The translations under genes and the position numbers were made by a program. A stretch of DNA of 64,000 nucleotides from Paracoccus sulfuroxidans. Lineage in GTDB: Bacteria; Pseudomonadota; Alphaproteobacteria; Rhodobacterales; Rhodobacteraceae. The number at the start of each line of letters is the position of its first letter. Positions within the stretch are counted from its first letter, which is position 1. Below the pieces are notes generated by a model. It saw only the letters and a list, made by a program, of their open reading frames with translations, did no database searches and was not told the DNA's origin. The stretch covers positions 1 through 64,000 of the forward strand of contig NZ_VLKU01000003.1 in assembly GCF_007830335.1 (NCBI RefSeq), given 5' to 3'. This document shows, one piece after another, positions 47,012 to 56,961 of the stretch.

Positions 47012-49066
47012 TCAGCTTCGGCCGCCGCCCCAAATGGCCATGCCACCAGTATGAGGGAAAGTGCTATGGATCTCGCGGTCGACAAGCTCCATCTTGCCCG
47101 CATCCTGATGGTGGTTCCAGGTAAGGTCGGGCGGGGACTGGTTGAAGTTCTTGCCATCTTTGAAGAACTGGACCTGTTCAGGGGTAAGCCCCATTCTGTC
47201 GGCGAGTGAGGGGTCATTTTCAAGCGCCTTTGCCACCTGTTCGTTGGCCTCGCGGAAATGCTCCGCTTCGTTTTTCGAATTGATGTGCTTGGGGTCCAGA
47301 TAGATGTCGGCCTTCGAATCGAATTGCGGGAAGCCGTTCTTGTCATAGGTCATCGTGTGGCCCTTTTTGGTATAGGTAACCGAGCCATCGGGGTTTTCCA
47401 CTCGGGTGTCATATTTCTGCGGTTCGTTGACTTTGACAGTCCTACCATCAACGGTCGTAACCTCAAGCTTGCCGTCGGGCCGGGTGTTGACCGTCGGCAA
47501 CTCACCGACGGTGACATCCCGGCCGTTGACCCGCGCGCTGGAGCCAACAGCATCATCCACGACAAGGGGCGCGCGCCGGGCTGCTGCACCAAGGGCGTCG
47601 TCGATCTTCTTTGCGATGCCGCGCAAGGTTTTCTGCGCGCTTTCCGGCAGCGCATTCATGACGCTTTCCGGGATCTTGTTGATCGCGCCGCGAATGGTCT
47701 CGAGCGCGGGCTTGGCTTTTTCCAGGAATTTCGAGTCGCGCGCGGCCAGTTCGACGGCATTGTCGATGGTCTTGGCCCATTTCCCCAGCTTGCCGACCTT
47801 GGCCAGATCGCCGGCATAGGGCAACATCCCCGCGGCCGAGATCAGCGCGCCGCCAACATCGCCCCGGAACAGCGACACCAGCGTGTTCGCCCCGTCCGAG
47901 ATCGGCGTCGGGTCGACCAGCCCGGTCAGGTCCAGCGCCATCTGCGCCATATCGGCCATGACCTCGCCCTCATCGGGCTTGTCGCCGCTGGGCGGCTTGC
48001 CCGTGCCGGGGTTGCCCGGGCGGTCCTTCAGGGCCGCCGCATCAAAGCCTGCGAAGCTGGCGGCGTTGATGCAGCCAGTCTGATTGGCGATCTCATTCAT
48101 CGCCCAAAGCCGTGAACCCGCCGTATTTTCGGGGTTCAGCAGCATGTCACGGCCTTTGTCGGTGTTCATCACCGCCGTCAGGTTCGACGCAATGGTCTGG
48201 CGGGCCAGCTTGTCCTGAGGCGTGCCGCCGGGCCTGCGCGCCAGCGCGATGGCATTGGCCATGCTCTGGCGGTATTCCGGGCCCGCGTCCTTGGCCTTCT
48301 GATCCGAGAAGAACAGAAGGGCCGTCATCTTCTGCTGCTGTTCCTGCGGCATCCGGCCGGGGTCGCCCAGAGCATCCCACATGGCCTTGCGGGTCGGCTC
48401 ATCCGCCGAGGCGATGCGCTGGGCCAGCCCGGTCTCATTGCCCTCATAGGATTTGATGACTGCGCCCAGATCGAGCTTGGCGGCGGCCTGGAACAGCTCG
48501 TGATTCCTCTGCGAGATTTCACTGGTCGTGAGGATCGCGCCTACACGGCGGACCGCATCATCGTCGCTGAGCGCGGGTGCGGCCATGGCCGTCGCAAGGG
48601 CGGCGCGGGCCTGCGGGTCGTTCTTGACCCGCTCGGACGCCTCCTTGATGTTTTCCCGCATCTGGCCGGGGTCCTGCGCACCCCAGGCGTTCACCGCCTG
48701 CTGGGACATATAGGCCTGTTCGGCCGGGGTCATCTTGCCCAGCGGAGATTTGCCGGTCAGCGCATCGCCGATGGCCTCGCCGCCCTTTTCATCCTTCCAG
48801 AAGATCCAGCTTGATTCGCGCTTGCCGGCATTTTCGGTGACATATTTGTCGATTTCGGCCTTGCGCTCGGGCGTGACATCGGGCGCGGGCTTTTCCGTCG
48901 GAACGCCGGGTGCCGGGGTCGGATCGCCCGCAGGTGGTGGCGTCGTCGGGGCCGGTGCGCCGGGGCCCTGAGTGGGGGTGTCCTGTGCAGGAGGCGGTAC
49001 AGGCTTGGTTGGAGGAGGGGCAGGAGGGGTTTCGGTCCGGGGTCTTTTTGTCGGTTCGATCGACAT
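47012..49066 (-). CDS. Polymorphic toxin with WHH-type nuclease C terminus
   Basis: 684 residues. Layout: Pro-rich disordered start (1-65), a helical region (~70-350), a Gly/Pro/Lys linker, a hydrophobic pre-toxin-like segment (~385-432, GDVGGALISAAGMLPYAGDLAKV), a helical stretch, and a WHH/HNH nuclease tip (~571-684) with DLTWNHHQDAGKMELVDREIHS and HTGGMAIWGGGRS. The paired His and Asp are the probable metal-binding and catalytic residues. No signal peptide, PAAR or Hcp/VgrG part is visible, so the export route is unknown. The ATG at 49066 is chosen over longer frames because AGGT lies ahead and upstream residues look non-coding. Immunity gene copy 1 follows 52 bases later. Confidence 0.85.
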   Translation of the reverse strand: MSIEPTKRPRTETPPAPPPTKPVPPPAQDTPTQGPGAPAPTTPPPAGDPTPAPGVPTEKPAPDVTPERKAEIDKYVTENAGKRESSWIFWKDEKGGEAIGDALTGKSPLGKMTPAEQAYMSQQAVNAWGAQDPGQMRENIKEASERVKNDPQARAALATAMAAPALSDDDAVRRVGAILTTSEISQRNHELFQAAAKLDLGAVIKSYEGNETGLAQRIASADEPTRKAMWDALGDPGRMPQEQQQKMTALLFFSDQKAKDAGPEYRQSMANAIALARRPGGTPQDKLARQTIASNLTAVMNTDKGRDMLLNPENTAGSRLWAMNEIANQTGCINAASFAGFDAAALKDRPGNPGTGKPPSGDKPDEGEVMADMAQMALDLTGLVDPTPISDGANTLVSLFRGDVGGALISAAGMLPYAGDLAKVGKLGKWAKTIDNAVELAARDSKFLEKAKPALETIRGAINKIPESVMNALPESAQKTLRGIAKKIDDALGAAARRAPLVVDDAVGSSARVNGRDVTVGELPTVNTRPDGKLEVTTVDGRTVKVNEPQKYDTRVENPDGSVTYTKKGHTMTYDKNGFPQFDSKADIYLDPKHINSKNEAEHFREANEQVAKALENDPSLADRMGLTPEQVQFFKDGKNFNQSPPDLTWNHHQDAGKMELVDREIHSTFPHTGGMAIWGGGRS

Positions 49067-49309
49067 GCTGTACCTGCAAGCTTGAGAACTGATTACAACT
49101 GGTGGTTGCCTGTTACTCATTGAAATCAAAGGCAACTTTAGCGGAAAGCCTGCCATGGCCCGGAAGGCGTTGCCACGCGGATTTTCCGCGCTGGCGAAAA
49201 ATCGCCTTGGGAGGTGATTTCTGCACTTGCTCCGAATCGAGGCCGGGCATATTCCCGTCGGTGGGACACGCCGCCCCAACGCGGCGCTTATAGCTGGAAG
49301 GCTAACATC
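49067..49309. other. Divergent promoter region between toxin and serC
   Basis: AT-richer stretch. The bottom strand has TTGTAATCAGTTC (49098-49086), with TGTAAT as a possible -10. An inverted repeat GTTGCC/GGCAAC (about 49105-49136) lies beyond it. The serC side shows no clear promoter. Confidence 0.4.
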
Positions 49310-50455
<1,146 letters not shown>

Positions 50456-50459
50456 GAGA

Positions 50460-50511
50460 ACGGGGGGCGCTGCCCCCCGCACCCCCCGGGGTACTTTCCC
50501 AACGAAGAAAT
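50460..50511 (+). repeat. GC-hairpin intergenic element between serC and serA
   Basis: GGGGGG/CCCCCC hairpin (50462-50478), a further C/G-rich arm (ACCCCCCGGGG), then TACTTTCCCAACGAAGAAAT. The last 12 bases (CAACGAAGAAAT, 50500-50511) recur at 41726-41737 after another hairpin. It resembles a dispersed intergenic repeat of Rhodobacteraceae. Confidence 0.5.
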
Positions 50512-50565
50512 CGTGACGCAGGGATGATCCTGCGCCTGTCCCCGCATATCCAAGAGGATAGACAG

Positions 50566-52155
50566 ATGCCCAAGGTTCTTGTTTCGGACAAGCTTTCGGA
50601 AACCGCCGTTCAGATCTTTCGCGATCGCGGCGTCGAGGTCGACTACCTGCCGGAAATCGGCAAGGACAAGGAGAAACTGGCCGAGATCATCGGTCAATAT
50701 GACGGTCTGGCGATCCGCTCGGCCACCAAGGCCACGGCCAAGCTGCTGGAAAGCGCGACCAATCTGAAGGTCATCGGCCGCGCCGGGATCGGGGTCGACA
50801 ATGTCGACATTCCGGCCGCCTCGAAAAAGGGCGTGATCGTGATGAACACGCCTTTCGGCAACTCGGTCACCACAGCCGAGCATGCGATTGCCCTGATGTT
50901 TGCCGTGGCGCGGCAGCTGCCGGAGGCCTCGGTCTCGACCCATGAGGGGAAGTGGGAGAAGAACCGCTTCATGGGGGTCGAGGTCTTCAACAAGATCCTG
51001 GGGGTGATCGGGGCTGGCAACATCGGTTCGATCGTGATCGACCGGGCGCTGGGACTGCGGATGAAGGTCATCGCCTATGATCCCTTCCTGTCGGAGGAGC
51101 GGGCGAAGGAACTGGGCGTGAAGAAGGTCGAGCTGGACGAGCTGTTGGCGCGCGCCGATTTCATCACCATGCATGTGCCGCTGACCGACAAGACCCGCAA
51201 CATCCTGTCGCGCGAGAATCTGGCCAAGACCAAGAAGGGTGTGCGCATCGTCAACGCCGCGCGGGGCGGGCTGATTGATGAGGAGGCGCTGGCCGAGCTG
51301 TTGAAGTCGGGCCATGTGGCCGGTGCGGCGCTGGACGTCTTTGCCGTCGAGCCCGCGACCGAGAGCCCGCTTTTCAACCTGCCGAATGTGGTCGTGACGC
51401 CGCATCTGGGCGCCTCGACCACCGAGGCACAGGAGAATGTGGCGCTGCAGGTGGCCGAGCAGATGTCGGATTACCTGCTGACCGGCGCAGTGCAGAACGC
51501 GTTGAACATGCCCTCGGTCACTGCCGAAGAGGCCGCGATCATGGGCCCCTGGCTGAAGCTGGCGCAGCATCTGGGCAGCTTCATCGGCCAGATGACCGAT
51601 GAGCCGATCAAGGCGATCAACGTGCTTTACGACGGCGTTGCGGCCGAGATGAACCTGAAGGCGCTGAATGCGGCCGTGATCGCGGGCGTGATGAAGGCGA
51701 CGAACCCGGATGTGAACATGGTCTCGGCCCCGGTCATGGCGCAGGAGCGCGGGGTGCAGCTGGCCACCACGCATCAAAGCAAGACCGGCGTCTTTGACGG
51801 CTATATCAAGGTGACGGTGGTGACCGATGACCGCGAGCGGTCGATTGCGGGCACGGTCTTCAGCGATGGCAAGCCGCGATTCATCCAGATCCGCGGGATC
51901 AACGTCGATGCCGAGATCGGCGAGCATATGCTTTACACCCGCAACAAGGACGTTCCGGGCGTGATCGGCACGCTGGGGATGACGCTGGGCGATCTGGGGG
52001 TGAACATCGCAAACTTCACTCTGGGCCGGACCAAATCCGGCGATGACGCCATCGCGATCCTGTATCTGGACGAGGCGCTGACTGCGAAGACGCTGGGGAT
52101 TTTGCGCGACACCGGCAAATTCCTGCAGGTGCGTCCGCTGCAATTCGAGGTTTAA
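50566..52155 (+). CDS. serA: D-3-phosphoglycerate dehydrogenase
   Basis: 529 residues, the long form. The NAD-binding GVIGAGNIGSIV motif, the catalytic His region NVVVTPHLGASTTEAQ, an intervening domain and a C-terminal ACT domain (NKDVPGVIGTLGMTLGDLGVNIANFTLGR) are present. It starts serine synthesis by oxidising 3-phosphoglycerate, probably with serine feedback through the ACT part. The ATG at 50566 follows AAGAGGATAGAC. Confidence 0.95.
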   Translation: MPKVLVSDKLSETAVQIFRDRGVEVDYLPEIGKDKEKLAEIIGQYDGLAIRSATKATAKLLESATNLKVIGRAGIGVDNVDIPAASKKGVIVMNTPFGNSVTTAEHAIALMFAVARQLPEASVSTHEGKWEKNRFMGVEVFNKILGVIGAGNIGSIVIDRALGLRMKVIAYDPFLSEERAKELGVKKVELDELLARADFITMHVPLTDKTRNILSRENLAKTKKGVRIVNAARGGLIDEEALAELLKSGHVAGAALDVFAVEPATESPLFNLPNVVVTPHLGASTTEAQENVALQVAEQMSDYLLTGAVQNALNMPSVTAEEAAIMGPWLKLAQHLGSFIGQMTDEPIKAINVLYDGVAAEMNLKALNAAVIAGVMKATNPDVNMVSAPVMAQERGVQLATTHQSKTGVFDGYIKVTVVTDDRERSIAGTVFSDGKPRFIQIRGINVDAEIGEHMLYTRNKDVPGVIGTLGMTLGDLGVNIANFTLGRTKSGDDAIAILYLDEALTAKTLGILRDTGKFLQVRPLQFEV

Positions 52156-52162
52156 CCCTTGC

Positions 52163-52188
52163 TCCCCCCGGATTAGGGTCCGGGGGGA
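52163..52188 (+). terminator. Hairpin after serA
   Basis: TCCCCCCGGA, loop TTAGGG, TCCGGGGGGA; 10-bp stem without a T run. Confidence 0.5.
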
Positions 52189-52206
52189 CGATCTAAGGGG
52201 GCCGAC

Positions 52207-52953
52207 ATGCGCATCTATGCGATTGGCGACATTCATGGGCATCTTGACCTGCTGCAAGAGGCCCATGCGCGTATCGAAGAGGACCGCCGCCGTCAGGGTG
52301 GCGAGGGGCTGGTTGTCCATGTCGGCGATCTGCTGGATCGCGGGCCCAAGTCGCGGCAGGTGGTCGATTATCTGATGCAGGGGCAGGCCGAGGGGCAACC
52401 CTGGATGATCCTGAAGGGCAATCACGACCGCTTCCTGCCTAAATTCGCGCTGAACCCGACATGGATTGACCCCGGGCTGACCTCGGGGCGGCACTGGATC
52501 GACCATCCGGCTTTGGGCGCGCCCGAGACGCTGGCCTCTTACGGCATCGCGACCGAGGGGCGGAGCCATGACGACATCCACCGCGACGTGATGCGTGCCG
52601 TACCTGAAAGCCATGTGCGCTGGCTGTCCGCTTTGCCGCTTTACCACCTGACGCCGCAGGCCCTTTTCGTGCATGCGGGCATCCGGGCGGGCGTCGATCT
52701 GTCCCGGCAGACCGAGCAGGACATGGTCTGGATCCGCGCGGGCTTTCTGGATCAGGCGACCGATCACGGCGTTCTGGTTGTGCATGGGCACACCACGGTC
52801 GACCATGTCAGCCATCTGGGCAACCGGCTGGCCATCGACACCGGTGCGGCCTATGGCGGGCCGCTGGCCGCCGTCGTGCTGGAGGGCGACCGGATCCACC
52901 AGTTGACGGATGCTGGGCGCGAGCCGGTGCTGCCGCAGCCACTGGCCGGTTGA
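52207..52953 (+). CDS. Metallophosphoesterase (Ser/Thr phosphatase-like)
   Basis: 248 residues. All metal-binding motifs of the PPP/calcineurin family are present: GDIHGHLD, GDLLDRG, GNHDRFL, HAGIRAG and VHGHTT. Targets could be phosphoproteins or dinucleoside tetraphosphates; sequence alone does not decide. AAGGGGGCCGAC precedes the ATG. Confidence 0.88.
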   Translation: MRIYAIGDIHGHLDLLQEAHARIEEDRRRQGGEGLVVHVGDLLDRGPKSRQVVDYLMQGQAEGQPWMILKGNHDRFLPKFALNPTWIDPGLTSGRHWIDHPALGAPETLASYGIATEGRSHDDIHRDVMRAVPESHVRWLSALPLYHLTPQALFVHAGIRAGVDLSRQTEQDMVWIRAGFLDQATDHGVLVVHGHTTVDHVSHLGNRLAIDTGAAYGGPLAAVVLEGDRIHQLTDAGREPVLPQPLAG

Positions 52954-53121
52954 CGCATCAGGGCGAATGGCCCAGAAAGTTGAGAACAGGTTGCGACTGA
53001 CGTGATCGTGCCCGGTGCGGGCCGAGACGATGCCCTTGCGGCGCTCAGGTCCCGGATGCGCGGTCCTTTCAGGAAATCACCGGATCAGGCGCGTGCCGTT
53101 CAGGCCGCGGGAGGGGCGGAT

Positions 53122-53424
53122 ATGCCGACAGTGACCAGACTTCTGATTGCATTTCTGATGACGGGCTCTGGCGCGCTGGCCGAGGGGCCGGTCGATCCTG
53201 CGGTTCTGGCCGGTCCTTGCGCGAATTGCCACGGCCCGGACGGGCATTCGGCGGGGGCGATCCCCTCGATCGCGGGTCTGCCTGAGGCAGAGACGGCGGC
53301 GCTGTTGCGGGCTTTTCGCGCGGATGAGGTGCAGGGGGCGACGGTGATGCCCCGGCTAATGAAGGGCTATGATGAGGCGCAGATCGACATGCTGGCCAAA
53401 TGGTTCGCCGAGGTGAAGTCATGA
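53122..53424 (+). CDS. Small c-type cytochrome, monohaem
   Basis: 100 residues. Signal peptide (MPTVTRLLIAFLMTGSGALA), one haem site CANCHG, and a distal Met candidate in ATVMPRLMKGY. It is suited to carry electrons in the periplasm. It overlaps the flavoprotein start by ATGA, so it is probably the haem partner (FccA/SoxE-like) of that sulfide dehydrogenase. GGAGGGGCGG precedes the ATG. Confidence 0.88.
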   Translation: MPTVTRLLIAFLMTGSGALAEGPVDPAVLAGPCANCHGPDGHSAGAIPSIAGLPEAETAALLRAFRADEVQGATVMPRLMKGYDEAQIDMLAKWFAEVKS

Positions 53425-54697
53425 CCGGGCAGGGACTGACGCGCCGCCTTCTGCTGGCGGGAATGGGGCAGCACTGGCCGCCCCGGCATTGCGCGCGCAA
53501 CCTGCCCGGCACCGGATTCTGGTCGTCGGAGGCGGGTTCGGCGGGGCCACGGCGGCGCGCTATCTGCTGAAGCGCGACCCCTCGCTGGAGGTCACGCTGG
53601 TCGAGCCGTCGCAAAGCTATGTGACCTGCCCGTTCTCGAACCTCTATCTGGGCGGGCTGCGGGATTGGGACAGCCTTGCGCATGGGTTTGACGATCTGCG
53701 CGCCCTGGGCGTGCGGGTGGTGCATGACCGGGTCGAGGCCATCGACGCAGAAAAGCGGCAGGCGGCGCTGTCGGATGGTACGCGCATCAATTGGGACCGG
53801 CTGATCCTGTCGCCCGGCATCGACATCCGCTGGGGCACGCTGGAGGGCTATGACGAGGCGGCGGCCGAGCTGACCCCGCATGCCTGGAAGGCGGGGCCGC
53901 AGACGCAGCTTCTGCAGCGCCAGCTGGCCGAGATGCCGGACGGCGGCACCTTCGTCATGGTCATCCCCGAGGGGGCCTATCGCTGCCCGCCCGGCCCCTA
54001 TGAGCGCGCCGCGATGGTCGCGCATTATTTCAAGACGCATAAGCCCGCCAGCAAGATCCTGTTGTTGGACGGCAAGGATCAGTTCTCGAAACAGGGTCTG
54101 TTCCAGCAGGGCTGGAAGGCGCTTTACGGCGAGATGATCGAATGGGTGGGCCTGTCCGGTGACGGGCAGGTGGTGCGTGTCGACGCGCGCGCGAAAGAGG
54201 TCGAGACCGCCTTCGGCACCGTCCACCGCGCCGATGTGCTGAACGTCATCCCGCCCCAGCAGGCGGGGCTGATTGCGGCGCAGGCGGGGGTGACAGATGC
54301 CAGCGGCTGGGCACCCGTCAAGGGCGGCAGCTTTGCCTCGGCGTTGGTCGAGGGGGTGCATGTGCTGGGCGATGCCACCATCGCAAGCCCGATGCCGAAA
54401 TCGGGTTTTGCGGCCAATACGCAGGCCAAGGTGGCGGTCGCGGTCATTCTGGCGGAACTGGCGGGCGCGCCCATCCCCGAGGCGTCCTATGCCAACACCT
54501 GCTACAGCCTGATCGGGCCGGGCTATGGCATCTCGGTCGCCGGGGTCTATCGCGCGGAAGGGGATGCCATCGTCGAGGTTCCCGACTCGGGCGGGGTCAG
54601 CCCGCTGGATGCGCCCGCCTCATTCCGCGAGGCCGAGGCCCGCTATGGCGAGGGCTGGTATGCCTCGATCTGCCGTGACATCTGGGGCAGCGCATGA
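53421..54697 (+). CDS. fccB: Flavocytochrome c sulfide dehydrogenase flavoprotein, frameshifted in the signal peptide
   Basis: The body (53489-54697, about 402 residues) is intact: FAD motif ILVVGGGFGGATAARYLLK, YVTCPFSN with the Cys expected to bind FAD covalently, and the two Cys (YRCPPGPYE, ANTCYSL) of the redox-active disulfide. It would oxidise sulfide and pass electrons to the cytochrome. The Tat signal MTGQGLTRRLLLAG begins at ATG 53421 but is in another frame; adding one G to the G run at 53465-53468 restores a perfect MGAALAAPALRAQPARH junction. So this is a sequencing error, a recent inactivation or slippage. A TTG at 53489 would give a protein without export signal. Confidence 0.8.
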
Positions 54698-54746
54698 CCG
54701 GGCCCGACAGGCATGAAACCGATGCGACATTTGTGGAGAAGCTGAC

Positions 54747-56078
54747 ATGATCACCCGGCGCAACTTGCTGATTTCCGCCCCCGTCGCGGCAGGGCTTCTT
54801 CTGCCGGGCGCGCAGCTTCTGGCGGCGCCCGGGCTGGTCACCGGCGAGACGCGGATCATGCCGCGTCAGGGCAAGGGGCCGCGCGTGGTCATCTGCGGTG
54901 GTGGCTGGGGCGGCATGACCGCCGCGCGCCATGTGAAGGAACAGATCCCCGACGCCGATGTGATCCTGATCGAGCGCAATCCGGTCTTCTGGTCCTGCCC
55001 GATGTCGAACAAATGGCTGATCGACGTGGTCGACACGGATTTCCTGCTGCATGACATGCTGGCCCCCGCCCGCGCCTATGGCTATCGCCTGCTCAACGCC
55101 GAGGTCACCGGGTTCGAGCGTGACAAGAAGCTGGTCCGCACCTCGCAGGGCGGCATCGACTATGACTATCTGATCCTGTCGGGCGGCATCCGGAACGCCT
55201 ATGACGCCTGGTTCGGCGAAGATCAGGCCAGCGCGGAATACACGCGCCAGCACTTCCCTTCGGCCTATATCCCGAATGCCGAACATGTGGCGCTGAAGCG
55301 CAAGATGCAGGAATTCAAGGGCGGCACCATCGTCATGACCCTGCCGCCGCCGCCGCATCGCTGCCCGCCCTCACCCTATGAGCGCGCCTGCGTCATGGCC
55401 TGGCATTTCAAGACGAACAAGATTCCGGCCAAGATCATCATTCTGGATCCGAAGCCCAAGATCGGCCCCATCGGCGAGGGCTATCGCGCCGCCTTCGAAG
55501 AGCTTTACCCCGACATCATCACCCATGTCCCGAATGCGAAAATCAAGGAGGTCGATCCCTACAACAAGCGGATCATGACCGAGGCGGGCGATTTCGACTT
55601 TGACGACGCGGTCCTGATGCCGCCGCATCAGGCGGCCGATATGGTCTGGTGGGCCGATCTGATCGGCAAGGATGCCGAAGGCCGCCCGACCGGCTGGGCC
55701 GATATGGACGCGCGCATGTATACCGCCAACAGCGATGAAAACGTCTTCATCGTCGGGGATTCCATGGGGATGATCTCGGACCAGTTCGGGCATTATCCGA
55801 AAAGCGGCCATGTCGCGAATGCCATCGCCCATATCGTCGCGCGCAATCTGGCGCAGCGCGTCTCGGGGCAGGAGGTGGTGCCGGAACTGCCCGACAACCT
55901 GTGCTACATGCTGGTCAATGGCGACCCGCGCGAGGCGATTGCCGTGCAGTTCACCTATGCGCTTGCGCAGGACGGCAAGGTCCATCAAACCCAGATCGAC
56001 ATCGACGTCCGCACGCCTGACTTGCTGGCCGAGGATTTTGTCTGGATCGAGGGTAAATTCAATGACTTCCTGGCTTGA
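54747..56078 (+). CDS. Second flavocytochrome-c-type flavoprotein, Tat-exported
   Basis: 443 residues. Tat signal TRRNLLISAPVAAGLLLPGAQ, FAD motif VVICGGGWGGMTAARHV, the FAD-linking Cys in FWSCPMSN, and Cys in HRCPPSPYERA and DNLCYML. It is related to the preceding gene product and keeps all three key cysteines. Likely a periplasmic sulfur-compound dehydrogenase. It overlaps the SoxY-like start by 17 bases, which implies one transcript. Confidence 0.88.
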   Translation: MITRRNLLISAPVAAGLLLPGAQLLAAPGLVTGETRIMPRQGKGPRVVICGGGWGGMTAARHVKEQIPDADVILIERNPVFWSCPMSNKWLIDVVDTDFLLHDMLAPARAYGYRLLNAEVTGFERDKKLVRTSQGGIDYDYLILSGGIRNAYDAWFGEDQASAEYTRQHFPSAYIPNAEHVALKRKMQEFKGGTIVMTLPPPPHRCPPSPYERACVMAWHFKTNKIPAKIIILDPKPKIGPIGEGYRAAFEELYPDIITHVPNAKIKEVDPYNKRIMTEAGDFDFDDAVLMPPHQAADMVWWADLIGKDAEGRPTGWADMDARMYTANSDENVFIVGDSMGMISDQFGHYPKSGHVANAIAHIVARNLAQRVSGQEVVPELPDNLCYMLVNGDPREAIAVQFTYALAQDGKVHQTQIDIDVRTPDLLAEDFVWIEGKFNDFLA

Positions 56079-56559
56079 TCCTTTCGCGGGGCTGGTGCTG
56101 TCGCGGCGCGGGGTGCTGCTGGGTGCGGCGGCCTCTGCCGCGCTGCTGCCCTGGGCGGCGGTTGCGCAGGACACGACCGCGAAACCCCAGCCCGACACCG
56201 CTGAGGCTGATCGCATCGCTGCGGAATTCGCAGGCGGCACCGCGCCCGTCGCCAGCGGGATCGGGCTTGACCTGCCGGTTTTGGGCGACAACCCCGCCGC
56301 CGTTCCGCTGCGCGCCAAGGTGACCGAGCCGCTCTCGGAGGCGGTCTGGTGCGAGGAAATGATCGTCATCGCCGAGCTGAACCCCCAGCCCCTGGCCTGT
56401 CGCTTCAGCTTCACCCCCGACATCGGCAGCGCCGAAATCGGCATCCGCCTGCGCCTGATCCAGACCATGCCCGTCCGTGTCATGGCCCGGATGAGCGATG
56501 GCCGCATCCTGATGGCGCGACAGGACATCACCGTCACCGCCGGCGGCTGCGGGATGTAA
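56062..56559 (+). CDS. soxY: SoxY-like sulfur carrier protein
   Basis: 165 residues. A Tat signal (LSRRGVLLGAAASAALLPWAAVAQ) and a SoxY domain ending VTAGGCGM. In SoxY the C-terminal swinging arm GGCGG carries sulfur on its Cys; here the last residue is Met instead of Gly but the Cys is present. It pairs with the SoxZ-like protein nine bases downstream. The ATG at 56062 lies within the previous gene. Confidence 0.85.
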   Translation: MTSWLDPFAGLVLSRRGVLLGAAASAALLPWAAVAQDTTAKPQPDTAEADRIAAEFAGGTAPVASGIGLDLPVLGDNPAAVPLRAKVTEPLSEAVWCEEMIVIAELNPQPLACRFSFTPDIGSAEIGIRLRLIQTMPVRVMARMSDGRILMARQDITVTAGGCGM

Positions 56560-56568
56560 GGAACAGCC

Positions 56569-56898
56569 ATGACCACGACACCTCCGCGCATCTGGATGAG
56601 CAACGAAACCCCGCAGCAGGGCGAAATCGTGCGCGTGCGCACACAGGTCGCGCATGTGATGGAAAGCGGCTTCCGGCTGGATGCGGCGGGTCAGATCATG
56701 CCGCGCCAGATGATGACGCGCTTCGAGGCGCGGCTGGATGACGCCTTGCTGCTGACCTGGCTGCCGGAAATCGGCATCGCACAGAACCCCTATCTGGAAT
56801 TCACCTTCAAGGCGCAGGCCTCGGGCCTGCTGCGCCTGCTTTGGGTCGATGACAGCGGCACCGAGATCCGCGCCGAGCGTCAGGTCACCCTCGCCTGA
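56569..56898 (+). CDS. soxZ: SoxZ-like sulfur oxidation protein
   Basis: 109 residues, normal SoxZ length, all-beta with RVRTQVAHVMESGFRLDAAGQIMPRQMM and PYLEFTFKAQASG. No signal peptide; SoxZ is co-exported with SoxY in characterised systems. No soxXA, soxB or soxCD genes are in the window, so the complex probably works with the nearby flavoproteins. Confidence 0.87.
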   Translation: MTTTPPRIWMSNETPQQGEIVRVRTQVAHVMESGFRLDAAGQIMPRQMMTRFEARLDDALLLTWLPEIGIAQNPYLEFTFKAQASGLLRLLWVDDSGTEIRAERQVTLA

Positions 56899-56961
56899 CG
56901 CCCTTGGCGACCGTCCCGACTTGCGGCACAGTCACCAGCAGACAGGCAAAGGAGCATCGCG

